Positions 21,165 to 33,870 of a stretch of 64,000 nucleotides of DNA are shown piece by piece. Position numbers and translations under genes: made by a program. The notes beneath the pieces were generated by a model. It ran no database searches. It was not told the origin of the DNA and saw nothing but the letters and a program-made list of their open reading frames with translations. Location of the stretch: NCBI GenBank assembly GCA_036023115.1, contig JAYKKT010000079.1:11957501-12021500 (forward strand), given 5' to 3'. This DNA is from Brasenia schreberi (lineage: Eukaryota > Streptophyta > Magnoliopsida > Nymphaeales > Cabombaceae). Each line of letters opens with the position of its first letter. Within the stretch, counting starts at the first letter, position 1.

Positions 21165-22612
21165 ATGGCTAACAGTGTCATTCAAGCTATGTTTTCCCTT
21201 ATGATTATTTCCTGGACCTTTGTCCATTCAGTACATGGAACACCAACGTACAACGTTGTGACCTATGGGATTGACATTCCACGGAGGATATCTTGATGGA
21301 AAGGGTTCTGCATTGTGGTCGTGCAAGGTTGCTAACAAAGCGAGCTGTCCTTTTGGGGCTAGGGTAAGTCGTGAATAAATCTTGCATATGGATATAATAC
21401 AAACCAAAAAAGAGAATTTAATGATACCTAAAATGTTAAACAACATTACACGGCCCATTTATTAGTTAATCATCCTTGTCATTCCTGCATGGTCAAACAC
21501 TTTGTTCCTAAACTAATCCTACATGTACTAATCGATTTTCTCACGTTAATTAATGGCTTGTTGTTCTTGTGGCAGTCACTGGCGTTGACGAATTCTAGGG
21601 ACGTTACACTGAGTGGTATAACTTCTGTTAATAGTGAGCTCTTCAACATTGTCATCGAACACTGCAACAACATCCAAGTAGATGGCCTCACAATTCAGTC
21701 CTCAGGCACAAGCCCTAACACGGACGGCATCCACGTGGAGCAATCTACCGGCGTGACCATCACCAACACTGATATCAAGACTGGAGATGATTGCATCTCT
21801 GTTGGTCCGGGGACCCAAAATTTGTGGATACAGAAGGTCACTTGTGGACCTGGCCATGGAATAAAGTATAGCACGACCCAAGTAGATCAATTAGAATACG
21901 CTTTATTGTATATAGTACAAATATCCATGTTTTAAGGAATATCATCTGACTTTATCTCAACATGGTGATTGCATGCAGTATTGGAAGCCTAGGAAAGGAC
22001 GGTAATGAAGCGGGGGTGCAAAACGTCACTGTGAAGAACACAATTTTCACGGGTTCTACCAATGGATTAAGGATAAAGTCTTGGGCAAGGAGCAGCAATG
22101 GTTTTGCCAAAGGGATTGTATTTGATGGAGTCACCATGAATAATGTGAAGAACCCCATTATCATAAACCAGCACTACCGTGATAGCAATGTGAATGGCTG
22201 CCCCAGCCAGGTGTTTACTGCTTATTTCGTTGATACGATGCCACACTAATTATTGTTGAAAGCATTAGAACCTAGAAACATAGTAATTAGTGCAACTTTG
22301 AGTTGACAATATTGATCATTCATGTCCACTTTGCAGAATTCTAGTGTCAAGATCTCACAAGTGACTTATAACAACATCAAGGGCACCTCAGCGTCTCAAG
22401 TGGCTATAGATTTTGCATGCAGCGCCACTGTACCGTGCCAAGGCATCAAGATGTCTAACTTGCAGCTCACATACAATGGCCAACCTGCAATGTCATCGTG
22501 CGAAAATGCATATGGGAGTGTTAGTGGCACCGTGGTTCCACGACCCAGCTGCCTCCAATCATCGGGTAGCTCGAACCGCAAGCTCTTGGGTTTCTCCACC
22601 AGCAACATTTGA
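21165..22612 (+). pseudogene. Polygalacturonase (GH28, pollen exo-PG type), U1 copy, broken in exon 1
   Basis: GH28 enzymes hydrolyse 1,4-alpha-galacturonan of pectin in the cell wall. This copy starts with a signal peptide (MANSVIQAMFSL...HSVHG) and TPTYNVVTYG, the usual GH28 opening. Then 248 bp are missing relative to U2 (55990-56237 region), which shifts the frame to a TGA within about 10 codons. Exon 2 (about 21576-21865) keeps NTDG at 21717-21728, GDDC at 21783-21794 and GHGI at 21852-21863. Exon 3 (about 21979-22210) keeps RIK at 22070-22078. Exon 4 (about 22336-22612) ends in ...LLGFSTSNI. Introns follow GT-AG. The last base of exon 2 is A instead of the G in U2, a weaker donor. All four catalytic motifs are intact; only exon 1 is lost. 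A poly(A) signal AATAAA lies at 22651-22656. A short peptide from the signal region is the most it could make. Confidence 0.9.
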
Positions 22613-22650
22613 TCTCTGCCCGTGTTATTTGATTGATTCTTCTGTAATGA

Positions 22651-22656
22651 AATAAA
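22651..22656 (+). terminator. PG poly(A) signal AATAAA (U1)
   Basis: It lies 38 bp after the stop codon. The third PG copy has the same hexamer; U2 has AATAGA. Confidence 0.5.
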
Positions 22657-22757
22657 ATGATAGAACTAAAGGAAATAGGTATTTGTTTATATTGGATTTG
22701 TAATAACATCTACTTAGCAATCCTTACGATTCAATAACTTACATCAATGTAAATTAA

Positions 22758-23804
22758 TTCTCGTTCTCCTTGAACTCTCTTCCGGGAAACCCATATGGTG
22801 ACAACTACGCTAAAGGGGAGCATTTGATGTGAGGACATTCTCCAACTTTGTAAACTACTGGGAAATCGTATTTGGAGTATATTCATACTAAATTTTGTCT
22901 TGCTCAACAAAGACGGTCAAATTTCAAAATCAAAATAATGTTCGGAAAACTAAAAGCTGAGACTACTTCTATGCAAACGTTTTGGTTATGCGGACGCAGG
23001 ATTCACAAGTATAACCTACTTCAAAAAATAGAACAATTTAAGAGTTGAGTTCATGTGAACTTCGTTCTTATCATTTTTTATGTGTTATAGGCTCCCTTTA
23101 TTGTTTTTACAAGTCTTCTTGTTCTACTAGACAAGAGTTAGCCTTTGTGCTAACAATTTGTTTGGTGAATTGGACATCAAATTTCTGTACAATTGAAGAA
23201 AAATGTGAACGTGAAGGAGGTTACTTATTGTGTGATATATGGTATGGGGTTAACTATAGATTGGTTGTAGGCTTCCAAAGAGTCAACTTGGACTGGTCTT
23301 GGGTTAGGCTAATTTGATTTGGTTTAAGTTGGATTGATTGGACAAATTCTGAGATGCTAGAGTGTACTCAAATTTTCAGTCACATGGAACCTGGACATGC
23401 GATACGATCCCCTTAATAGGAGAACAGAAAAGAGAAGTAATTAAAAAGTAAACTTTAAAAGTGGAATACTTTCCAACGCTCTCCTTTTAATGTATGGTGT
23501 GGGCCTGATTGAGTTCTTTTCATCGAAGTTCTTCTTACTCTGCCGAGAGGGTCGATCTCCTGTGGTAGGAAATTGTTGTCTTTGAAAAAATTAAAATTTA
23601 ATAAATCACATGCTTGGTGACCCTTATATAGTGAGATTTGCCCCTTATGTTCCTTGGTTTTGGGTGAGGCAAGTAGGATTGAGTTTTGGATTGGGTCTAG
23701 GTGGAATGAATTGGGTGTGGATAAGAGAATAGGTTTTGGTTTTAGGTGGATGGAGCTTGGGTCAATTTAGGATGGTACCTATTTAATCCAAGACTTTAAA
23801 TAAT
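22758..23804. other. Segment of U1 with no partner in U2
   Basis: Colinearity with U2 stops at about 22758 and resumes at about 23805. The first part resembles instead the 3' flank of the third PG copy: 22760-22800 resembles 34045-34090, and 22859-22970 resembles 37885-37998 (shared GGAAATCGTATT, AATAATGTTCG, AAGCTGAGACT). The rest has no recognised content; the frame at 23045-23317 is chance. Confidence 0.55.
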
Positions 23805-25690
23805 TGATGTATCAATTTAAGAGCAAGTTCACCAACCCTGAATTTTCATACATGAATGTGCTTGGTATAATGCTTAGTAGCTCGATGCCTATATAATTAT
23901 GCATGCTCAACAACTTGTAGTTGTCTCTCACCTAAAAGATCTAATTATGCTAACCGAGTCTTATGTTTGACAACATTCAATATTTCAAAAAATACAGTCA
24001 TGTGAAGAGAAGGCAGCTGAACCTTGATGGATACTACTACCTCATTACTATATGCTAACTTTAAAGGTCTGCCATTACTAGTAATCCTGATGGAGGTCCT
24101 ATGTGCCCATAATGCATCATGGAGTTTCTCATGCCAAACTCGACCGTAACCAATGGCTTTCTCTATAATGCCAAAGCTTGACCTAAGGAAAAAAATGCTC
24201 AGTAATACTAGGAAAATGATACAATCGATCAACATGCGCATTCTTGAAATTAGTTCCTTTATCACAGATGATGTCTCTATGAACACTAGAGTGACATAAT
24301 GCTTTTATTAATAAATGAAGCTACATGTTATCTTAAAACTCTAAATCAAAACACAACTTCAACCCATTCAGTAAAGTACCCAGTGACATCTAAAATGAAC
24401 CAATGACCATTAGATACAACTGCAAATGTTGGATCAATGACATTAAATGCCTATGTGAAAAAGGTCCAAGGATAACTATTTGAATGCAACTTTGATGTAA
24501 GTACATAAATGATATGACCATGAATTTGACAACCATGTCAATGTGTGACATGCATGTAACAATCATCACTTAAAGTGGACCAATAACAATGTACTCTAAG
24601 AATCTTCTTTGCCATCATATGGATGTAAACATGGACACCACTAGACATATTCGGTTCTGGGTAAACCAGAATTGTGGTTCTTAATCATCTATTTTGGGTT
24701 TCCTAAAACTTGGAATGAAAACCAAAACATCCTAAGACCAGTTCTAGTTAAGTTTTAAAGCCATTGTGGCCTCTAGGAGTCAAACTCCCCTCCTAACCCA
24801 ATGGTGGGTTTGGCACAACCGTTGGTTTCATAGGAAATTCAGTTTCGGCAACACAATCTCCCTCATGACACATGCACATAATGACCTCTGCCTCAACTAA
24901 GTTAATGTATCTAAGTAGGACACTCAAGAACCCCCTTCTGATAGACAATGCCTTTAAGAAGGTGGTGTCGAGAAGATAATTTTCTAATGATCTTCCAATC
25001 TCTATGGATAGCATGTGGTGGAAACTCACTTGTCTCGAAGAAAACATTGATGTCATAAAATGAAGATAAAATATTGTTCCTAGGCTCAACACTACATATG
25101 ATAGACTCAATGGAATTTTGCTCATAAGCAGCATGAGCCAACTTTTGAACCTTGACATATCTAGTGCATAAACTAAAACTTAATGCAAACGAAGAGGCTA
25201 GAGAGGACAAACTATCAACGAAAGTATTGTTCTCAAGCCCTGGGTGTGTGAAAGAACAATGGTCAAACTAGTAGACTAGATTCTATGAACAACTGTGTGA
25301 TAGAGTCACAAACAATCATGTTGTATATGATCTTTAGGCCTTGAGTGAGAACATCATATTAAGCAACATTGTTAGAACACTCAAAGTGTAGTGGGAATCA
25401 AAGTGGGGATCTCTCGGGAAAACTTAGACAACCCCAACACTTGCCTTAGCTCGAGTCTTAGAAACATCAAAATATATTTTTCATGTATCAGTGACTTTCT
25501 CACTTAAGAGCATTGGGTGCTTCTATATGTCAATCATTGTAATGATGTGCTCATTTTGAAAACCATTGGATACTAGACTTGATCATCTAAAGGTGAACTC
25601 ACTTAATGATAGGCAAAGACTTGACCTTTTATGGACATCTAGGACTTATACCTAATGTTATATTTTATGGGTAGCAACCGCCATTTACCA
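23805..25690 (-). mobile_element. Ty3/gypsy relic: RNase H end and integrase (U1)
   Basis: Read on the minus strand, 25690-25560 gives the end of an RNase H domain (GKWRLLPIKYNI, then IKGQVFA). 25210-24900 is the integrase N-terminal region (ASSFALSF, NVFFETSEFPPHA, then RKLSSRHHLLKGIVYQKG). 24650-24300 is the integrase core (NVI at the first catalytic position, SNGHWFILDVTGYFTEWVEVV). 24240-23945 is the later core (GRVWHEKLHDALWAHRTSIR...NEVVV..KVQLPSL). RNase H before integrase marks Ty3/gypsy. Frames change and stops occur throughout. The C-terminal GPY/F part present in U2 is absent here, cut at about 23805. RT, protease and gag are missing. Confidence 0.82.
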
Positions 25691-28371
25691 AGCATACTGT
25701 AAACACCCGAAAAAGAAAATTCAAAACAAATTTTTTTATTTTTTAGAAATTTTGACTTTCTTAAATAAAAATTACAGTTTTGGGTCTTTTAAGGGTTTCT
25801 CAAATAAAAACATCTTAAATAAACTCATTTTCACACCAAAATTTTGTAGCAACCTCAAAATAAGGATATATTGCATCCCTCTAAAAAAAATCCAATTTTG
25901 ACAAAAGTTCAAAAAAGTGACTACTTTGCCCTCAAGAACAAATGGGCAGGATTATGCTTTTTCAAATGACTGCCTTCAAAGAAATGATGATTTAAAACCA
26001 TTTTTTGCAAAGAAATAGGTGGAAATGAGACATTGAGAACTAAACCCACAATGTTTACAAAATGTCAAATTTACAAAATTACAAAATCCTTTGAAATTCA
26101 AAACCAAATCAATCCAAACCAAACCTAAAAAATTCACCCAATTGAGGATAGTCTTTCTCTAAGACCCTACACCCAAGGATTAAAGTGATTTGAGACGCTA
26201 CACCCATTAAAAGGGTTAAAGTAGTCTGACACCCTATACCCAACAAAGGGTTAAGTAATTGAAACAGTAAAAACTAACTCACGAAGCAAAAGCAAGTCAC
26301 CCATGCAAACAAACATTGGGAATGAGACTCAATTGTTTTCAAAAAAGAATATTTGAAGATTTTGTTAAAACTCGATATTTTCAAATATAACTCAAATGAA
26401 ATAGTTTTAAATAATCAAAAAAGAAATATTTAAAACTATAAATCTTAATTGCAAAGATAATCAAGCAAAACAAAATTCCTGAAGATTAGAATGAAAGCAT
26501 ATGATCACTCAAAAGAAATGGAGTTTGAAGAAGCATAATTCTAGTACCTTTAGGGCTCATCCTAAGCTATCGATCTAATCTAACACTCGAGATGTTCCAT
26601 TCCAAGGGAGTTGGTGATCATAAGACGTGCAAGATTGAGCTAATTCAAGTCAAGGTTAGAGTCCACTCAAGCGTGAAGTTCAAGCCAAAGGGCCAAAGAA
26701 TACATCAAAGCAAAGCCATGGCTAAGGCACAAGGTTGGGTGGAAATGATTCAACAAGACATTTTGGTTCAAATTAAGACAAACTCGAATTAAGTCAAGCC
26801 AAGGATGAATAATTAAGTCCTACACGATGCAAAGATGGACCGTGCCTATCCATGAGCTAGACCAAGTGAAAACCGCCCCCTTGAACTAAGCCATGAGGGC
26901 GAGCTACATCATAAACCAAGTGAATACCGCACCTGGGCAGGTGGCTCGATCAAGAGTGGGCTAGCCTACATGGCTCCCCCAAGACTTATACCAACCTACA
27001 TGGACTAAGAAGGGGATCACTCCCCAACCCATATAAACCCATATGCAGTTATGGACCAAATTTCTTTGGATAAAATCAAAACAACATTGAATATCAAGCC
27101 AAGACCCAAACCCATGGAAGCTCTTAGAGGCCTCCCTTGAAATCTATAAAAGGAGGCCTTAGGGATTGAAGAGAGAGAGAGAGAGAGAAAATCCTATAGC
27201 AAGATAGAGAGAAAGAAAGAAAGAGGGAGAGAGGGAAGAAGGAGAAGGAGGAAGAAGAGGTGCCGCCCCCTCCAAGCCACCCCCATTAAGTCATCGGCTA
27301 TCACCCGATCTGCCACGATAAAAGTCATCTCTTCCCTTCTATTTTTAGATTTCTTTCTTCTCCTCTTTCATTCAATTCAATGGGGTTATAATTAAGGAGT
27401 TTATAACTCCATCTATGATGTAATAATTAAGGGTTATACTGTCCAATTTTCTTTACGTTTATCGATGCATGTTATGTGCTTGATTTTCAATTTCTCCTAT
27501 CCCAATATATATTATAAAGTCTTCTATCCCTAATCCCCTCTATTCTTATGCTATAATCATAATTTTCTTCATTTACTTCAGTCATTTTACATTTTAATTA
27601 TTGTAGATTGTCTTTTAGTTCAGACGAAATGTATTCATGTATCTTGTAAAAACGAAAAATCTTTTTTTTGCACTTTACATACAGATATGTATGATTTTTA
27701 ATTTCTTACTCTCTACTTCGAATATGCTAAAATTTTGCAAACCTAATTTGCACACATAGACACACTGTAATTAAAATTTACAAGAATTTTAGAGTCGTAT
27801 AACATCATAAATAAAATCGGAGAAGACCGAGTAAAATCATAATAGAGTGTATCAAACCTACACTTCTTGCAATAGAGGTTGCATCACAATCCCATAACTT
27901 TGTCTACAGTGGACAAATTTTATTAAAAATAGTTCTATTGAAAAGTTCCAATAAGACTATGTTCATAGAAATCGGAGGTCTGTGTACTAAGATATAACCA
28001 GTTTTTAAACCTCTCTATTTTTGTCACAAATCTATCCTGAATACTTGAGTAAGGTATGTTCTCAGATTTAATTCATCCGTAATACTTAAAATTGAAATAA
28101 AAATAGTTCCTAAATCTTCATATTAAGCTGTGTTTTTTGTAAAATTTTAAAGATTTTTAGAGATTTAGAAGCTATAAAAAACTCTAAAAAATAAAATATG
28201 AAAACAAGTCTCCGAAAATAGAACAATTTATGTTTTTCAGGATTTTGAAACACTTTCATTCAAAGGCTAAGTTCACAATTTTTGTAAAGTTTTTGGAAAT
28301 TGAAATTGTATTTTGAAAACATGCTAGATCTAAAACAATCTTCAAACCATCTAAGCTGACCCTTGAGTATC
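25691..28371 (+). repeat. Long LTR-like sequence with TATA box, possible solo LTR (U1)
   Basis: The Ty3 coding trace stops exactly where TGTAAACACCCGAAAAAG begins (25690), a very common type of plant LTR start. A promoter-like CTATAAAAGGAGGCC follows at about 27146-27160, then a purine-rich (GA)n leader and several hundred AT-rich bases. This fits a plus-strand LTR of the long (over 2 kb) gypsy kind, but no partner LTR, right end or target-site duplication was found. The frame at 26592-26792 has a counterpart in U2 but no recognised product. Confidence 0.4.
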
Positions 28372-29005
28372 GATTCAAGAAGGCCTACATCAAAAAGAAT
28401 TCACTTACCCGCAATCGCTAAGGAAGTCAGAAATCATTTTTGTTAGTTTGAGCAAATTAACTACCATACTCGCGCATTCATAGCTTATGAATTTAATTTC
28501 AAGTCTCTACATAGACTTCAGAATAAAATTTAACATCTATACATACCAATGAGGATAAGCTTCTCAAAACGGTGTCTAATTGGGTATAAGTTTGAGATAA
28601 CTCAAATATCAATAGTTAGCATACAATGATGCAATAACCCATACTAATGCTAGAGAAGTCTTTTCTAACTAGTTGTGCTTTTGCTTGTATATAACTAGGG
28701 CCTTTGAGATACAATATATAATAAACTCAATCTATCGATCATCCTCATAACGTTCTAGGAATCTAAGGATGACTAGTGCATAGACATGTAGAGAAGAAGT
28801 GGATGACCAAGCAAAGGGGTTTCTAAGGGTAGGGAGATTCAAGAGATTCTCATTTATCTAGTTGAAGGCTCTATAGCACTATTATCCCACTCAAAGTGAG
28901 TATTGTTTTGGGTTAAATTGTTAAATGGTTTACATCTCATGATTAAGTTGGAGATAAGCCTTCGTTTAGCATATACTTAACCTCTAAGACTTCTAAGTTG
29001 TAATC
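28372..29005. other. Spacer right of U1, nothing recognised
   Basis: AT-rich sequence unique to this side of the junction. No coding or repeat signal. Confidence 0.3.
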
Positions 29006-29235
29006 AATATATATATATATATATAGTGGTTAGATCATGCCCACTCCACTACTTACACTACCCACTCATTCACAAACATTACTTTTTAGGGCATGAATTT
29101 AGTAATATTCTCTAACACTGTTTTTCCAAAACCTTAACACTTTTTAATTCACACTCAAGCAACTGAAAAGTAATGAGTAGGCATGTTAAAGGTGAGTGGA
29201 TCCAATTCCCCCTACATATATATTTATATATGCAC
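29006..29235. mobile_element. MITE-like insert within a TA microsatellite
   Basis: About 190 bp (29026-29214) lies between (TA)n at 29007-29025 and a second TA-rich run at 29215-29231. The left end has AGATCATGCCCACTC and the right end, inverted, GGATCCACTCACC; inner parts also pair loosely. The left end resembles that of the insert at 7075. The family is inferred. Confidence 0.4.
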
Positions 29236-31205
29236 ATACAGGGGTTTCCTAAGGTTGGTTTGATGATTTCAAGTTTGACACATTGAGCCAAGATGGTTTA
29301 GGTTATATCCAAGTACTCCCTCAAGCTTTGGCTAGATTTAGATGAGTAGACACTAACCTAAAGATTTATTTGCAGATCTAGGTTCAACTAGGTCGATCTT
29401 AGTTAGTTATGGGATTTGGTTCAACAAATAAATATGTGAAGTAAGGCCAAGAATTATTAAGTTTGTGTGAAAGTGTGAGATTGGTGGTAAATATAGTTCT
29501 ATAGAATAGAGAAATAGGAATGTAATGTAACAGTTGAATAATAATTTTTTTCAAAGATGAGAGAACTACAACTTTAAAGTGTAATAACGGGAAGTGCAAT
29601 AACAGTCTAATATTCAATGTTTACTAGTTCTGATATGGAGTCGACAATATCTATTCCTAAGACACTGAAATAAATTGAATCAATATGAATATGGGCGAAC
29701 AAAGTGAGTATGTATGCCGAATTATGCAAGACAAATTTAAATAGCTATTCTTTAGACCATGTAATGCAATCAATAAGCTACTTATAAATTAAGATTAAGA
29801 CACAATGCAGCTATTATGCCTTCAAGAAAATGAGCATGTTTTGTGGTATCTAAGGATCACTACTTATAAGCTACTTGAGGATTGATAAGAGAGACATTGA
29901 GAGATCGATCACAAAGAGGGCTTCAGTCCTGCTTATATTTTTCTTTATATCCCCAAAAGACAATCAAATGGTAAAATTACAAAATATAGGGAGATGACCT
30001 TGAGCAACTTTATCTTTTAAATTTGCAACAATAAATGGGTCTTCATTTCGTTTTGTGGTTGGACCAAGTACCCATTTGTATGAGCCTTGGGGGGGGGGGG
30101 GGGCGGGGGCATCTAAACATCTAAATCTTTCTTGGCTTTGAAATGATTCAGCCCTAATATAATATATTCATTTCATGGAGGGCTGAGGTCAAGTTTTGAG
30201 TCTTGGATTCAATAGGTTAAGTCAAATAGGTATCAAGGTGACATGAGCAAGGGTCGACGCCGGGTGTTCTAGGTGGGTTGACTAAGCTAAATACATCAAA
30301 TAGGATTAAGTCAAATTTGGGACCAAAGAGGCTGAACTTAGCTTTGACTAATATGGATTGAGTATGATTGGTGCTATCTTGGATCAAGGCAGAGTTACTT
30401 AATTAGGGTCAAGTCGATCGAACCGAGCTTGATCAAAATTTGAGTGAGGTCAAGTGGAGACCATTGATTCAAGTCAAAATCGAGCCAAACTAGATGAACT
30501 TTACATGTGGATAATTCCTTAAATTATATTAAAAATATAAAGAAAACAATTAATTTACTTATGTAAAAAAAAGGCAATGTTGTTTTTCTAAATGAACTTT
30601 AATTAATTTTTTTCTCTATTTTCTGCAATCCATTCATATTCTTATCAATAATAAAACTTTAAACACATGATATATATAAAAATAACCCCATATAAGCATA
30701 TACATTTTGAAGTTCCATTTGTCCATGCTAAACCCACATTTAATGCCTTATATATATGTATATGTATATGTATACACATGCATGTATATATACTTTGAAA
30801 TTCATTATATATACATGTATTTATACATACGGGTTGGCATGTATATAGTGTATCCAATACGTATAATTTTCTTAAAAACCTTATGGATAAATATAGTATA
30901 AACCCGTTTCGGGCTCAACTCAGCATAGGTTGGAAACAAAGTGGGTGTAACAAGGTTAAATGCACTAAAGTATTATAAATCAAGTTCCAGACTCAAATGT
31001 ACGTCAAAGGGGCTGGACCCATGTTAGTCGATCGAGCATGTTGGATGCACATTGATATCATATAGTTGCTACCAAATCTTCAAGTTGGATGTCTCTTCTC
31101 TTTGAAATATATGTATTCTTATTAATTGAATGCAGTGATAAAGTGGATTTAGATATGTTCCTTATGTGTTTGCTCCACATTTGTCTTCCTTTAAACTTGA
31201 TCTGG
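29236..31205. other. Unassigned repeat-rich spacer
   Basis: There is no gene. It contains a G-run (G14 interrupted by one C) at about 30088-30108, TA-rich microsatellite stretches at 30750-30845, and at 30170-30500 many dispersed short motifs of the form GGTCAAGT/GAGTCAAG suggesting decayed repetitive DNA. Confidence 0.35.
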
Positions 31206-32140
31206 ATTTAGATTTGAGTTTTGGGGTCATATTGGATTAAATTACAATAAAGCCCTACATTGTGGGCTTTTATCTCTTTTATAGCCATCTCAACTTGGTT
31301 TTCATTGGACCTAAATTTATATAAATTAAACTTGAGGATATCACTCCATGTGCTTCAAAATCACTTTTCTTTCTTTTTTTACCCTCTTGTTTTTTCACTT
31401 TTCTTTGAATATAACATTTCACATATACGGAAGGAATATGTTGATAAAGCAAAAATGCAAGGACAATACATGAAAATCCATTACATCAAATACTTACACC
31501 ACAACACACAACAATGACCTAAGAAGGTATTAGCTAATCTACAAGCTAAGATATCCCAAAGATAGATTATTTTAATATTTTAAAAACCAAGAGAATGCCA
31601 CCAAAATTAAGATCTCGGTGATTTCCTAAACTTTCTCAACACTGAAAATCAAATGAAAATGATTGTCCAAAATGATTTAATTTGAATTAGTCCAAAACAA
31701 AGTGAATTCCATAATTTTGAAACCAAACCCAAAATCACAAATAAATAAAATAGTGTAGTCATCTTAGATTATTGAAACTAGAATCTAAGAATTGTATTGC
31801 TAACCATGAAAGCAATGACTCAAAGAAATCATGCCATGGGTGAGCAACACTAGAAGTATTATGTGTAGATCCTTGGTTTTAGATTATTTTTAAGAAATAC
31901 CCTCATATCATCAATATAGAAAACAACTATAATATTCAAGTTAAGTTTCAATAAACACCATGAATAACATTTCTTTAAGTATTCGATGTTTATTGGATCA
32001 GAGAAATCTCTCCCATCAACATTAGTGAGCCAGTAGGAATTACTAAAGGTAACCCTTTTTACATAAGTCTCCTCCCAATTTAAATGACATATACCTAAAG
32101 GATGAGTGCCTGCATTCAGACCATTGTGTCTTCGTTGCAT
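31206..32140 (-). mobile_element. Ty3/gypsy relic: integrase C-terminal end and 3' flank
   Basis: The minus strand at 32110-31990 gives the GPY/F-type C-terminal integrase module: HPLGICHLNWEETYVK, then SNSYWLTNVDGRDFSDPINIEYLKK. The region aligns with 57710-58530 in U2 (for example GGGGTCATATTGGATTAAATTA at 31225 and 57722). It is the 3' end of the same Ty3 element type whose integrase core lies in U1 and U2, here without the core. Confidence 0.7.
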
Positions 32141-33363
32141 TCACAAACATTTCTTCCTATCATATGCATTTGCATCTACTACTATTTTCGGTAGAGTGAG
32201 TATCATATTTGCCATATATCAAATATCACTTCTAAGCAAAACATTGGGTCTTTGTTGCTCACCATAAAAGATCCATCTATAATAGTCTTGAGTAAAACCT
32301 TTTATTTGTTTTGGTCTTTTAAAACATCTATTACCTTATTCCAAACATGGACAATAGATTCTCTCACGATTTCGAGGTTGAGCATTTGTCATGGCATTAT
32401 GAATAAAGTAATTCAATCCCACATAATAATCGCTATCACGGATACATTAACCTCCCATCGTACACCTATAAATTCAACTCCTATCTAATAAATAATCGAC
32501 ATCTTTGACATTCACCTATGATATCGACAAAATTATAAGTAATAGTAATCAATTAAATTTCAAATGAAAATGAACTATTTTCTTATAATACATAAGACTT
32601 TATGATTGCCAAACTTGAGGAAATAGAGAATAAGCTCAAATAGTGGACAGTCGTAAGATCCTGCCTTAGCATAAAAGTGTTAAATTACATATAGAGCTTT
32701 TAAGCATGAATTAAGCATGCATCAAAATTAGCAAAAACATTGGAGCAAAACATATTCATCATAAAATCTAGTCAAAACAATGCCATACCACCAAAAAAAG
32801 ATAAGGAGATTCAACCATCAAAGAAAAAAGTGATTACATCAATGAAAATATCAAATATATCATATAATACGAACATGAAACAACTCAAGTATGAAATAGA
32901 CATGAAATAAATCAACGACTAATCACACAATATACTGATTAAATCAAATAAAATGGGTATACCCAATGATGCTTGGCAAATCGTTCTACCAATAGAAATG
33001 GAAAAGGGACAGAATGGAGAGAGAAATAATACCGGTAAGTAGATTTGGTAGAGCAACAACGAAGCAATGCCAGTCGTTTAGATGGATTTTTCAGGGACAA
33101 AGAGAATGAGAAATGAGAGGGTGAGGAAAAAGATCGAACACAGGAAAGAGAAAAGAAAGGGGAAGTTAATCTCTACAGGTGAAACATATTCTTGCTGTTC
33201 ACTTAAACTATTTCTGACTAGACCTTCACACTCGAAATAGCAAATAAGATATTTCCGACTGCTGTTTCTGTGTAATTCGGTTGTTTGACAGCTGAAATAT
33301 GTCGCATATAGATCCAACTATTCAAAACAGTCAATATTTTCCACCAATGGTTGGAATATCTAG
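32141..33363. other. Spacer, nothing recognised
   Basis: AT-rich sequence between the Ty3 fragment and the third PG copy; the frames at 32252-32488 and 33078-33317 are unsupported. Confidence 0.3.
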
Positions 33364-33870
33364 TATTGTGTATTTGATGGAGTCACCATGAATAATGTGA
33401 AGAACCCCATTTTCATTAACCCGTACTGTTGTGATATCAATGTGAATGGCTGCCAGAGACTGGTCTTTATTGATTATTTCGTTCATATGAAGCCATACCA
33501 ATTATAGTTAAAAGCTTAAGAACCTAGAAACATAGTAATTAGTACAAATTTGAGCTAAGTTATCGATAATATTGATCTTTCATGTCCACGTTGCAGAATT
33601 CTGCGGTCAAGATCTCACAAGTGACTTATAACAACATTAAGGGCACGTCTGCGTCTCAAGTGGCTATAAATTTTGCATGCAGCACCATCGTACCGTGCCA
33701 AGGCATCAAGATGTCCAACGTGCAGCTCACATACAATGGGCAACCTGCAATGTCATCGTGCTCGCACGCATATGGGAGTGTTAGTGACACCATGGTTCAA
33801 CACGAGTTGCCTCCAATCATCGGGTAGCGCTAATCGCAAGCTCCTAGGTTTCTCCACCAGCAACATTTGA
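33364..33870 (+). pseudogene. Polygalacturonase third copy, only exon 3 end and exon 4
   Basis: The match to the other PG copies begins abruptly inside exon 3 ([14 protein letters not shown] at about 33370), runs through a GT donor at about 33462 and an intron similar to theirs, then exon 4 (about 33597-33870: VKISQVTYNNIKGTSASQVA). A 2 bp loss near 33795 shifts the frame, so the normal tail (LLGFSTSNI) is now in another frame. The poly(A) hexamer AATAAA at 33909-33914 remains. Exons 1 and 2, with NTDG, GDDC and GHGI, are absent, so no enzyme is possible. More substitutions separate it from the other two than separate those from each other. Confidence 0.88.

Larger units (their letters stand above)
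7416..28371 (+). repeat. Segmental duplication unit U1 (partner U2 at 41661-63086)
   Basis: The sequence matches 41661-63086 in the same orientation over about 21 kb. The offset changes stepwise: 34245 at the left edge, about 34065 inside the copia element, 33973 after its 3' LTR, 34705 after 16008, 34721 at the PG gene and 34715 at the right edge. Each step is explained by a discrete indel. Apart from indels the two units look roughly 95-98% identical by eye. The left match starts at TGTCA 7416; the right match ends at GAGTATC 28371. One replaced segment breaks colinearity: 22758-23804 has no partner in U2. Confidence 0.95.

Noticed and set aside
21702..21890. Minus-strand frames across polygalacturonase exons (also 22396-22608, 56639-56827, 57333-57545)
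   Set aside because: They are shadows of the GH28 exons on the plus strand.
30081..30110. G-run as a telomere or G-quadruplex signal
   Set aside because: It is a homopolymer run interrupted by C, with no TTTAGGG repeats. Such runs are common slippage products or assembly artefacts.
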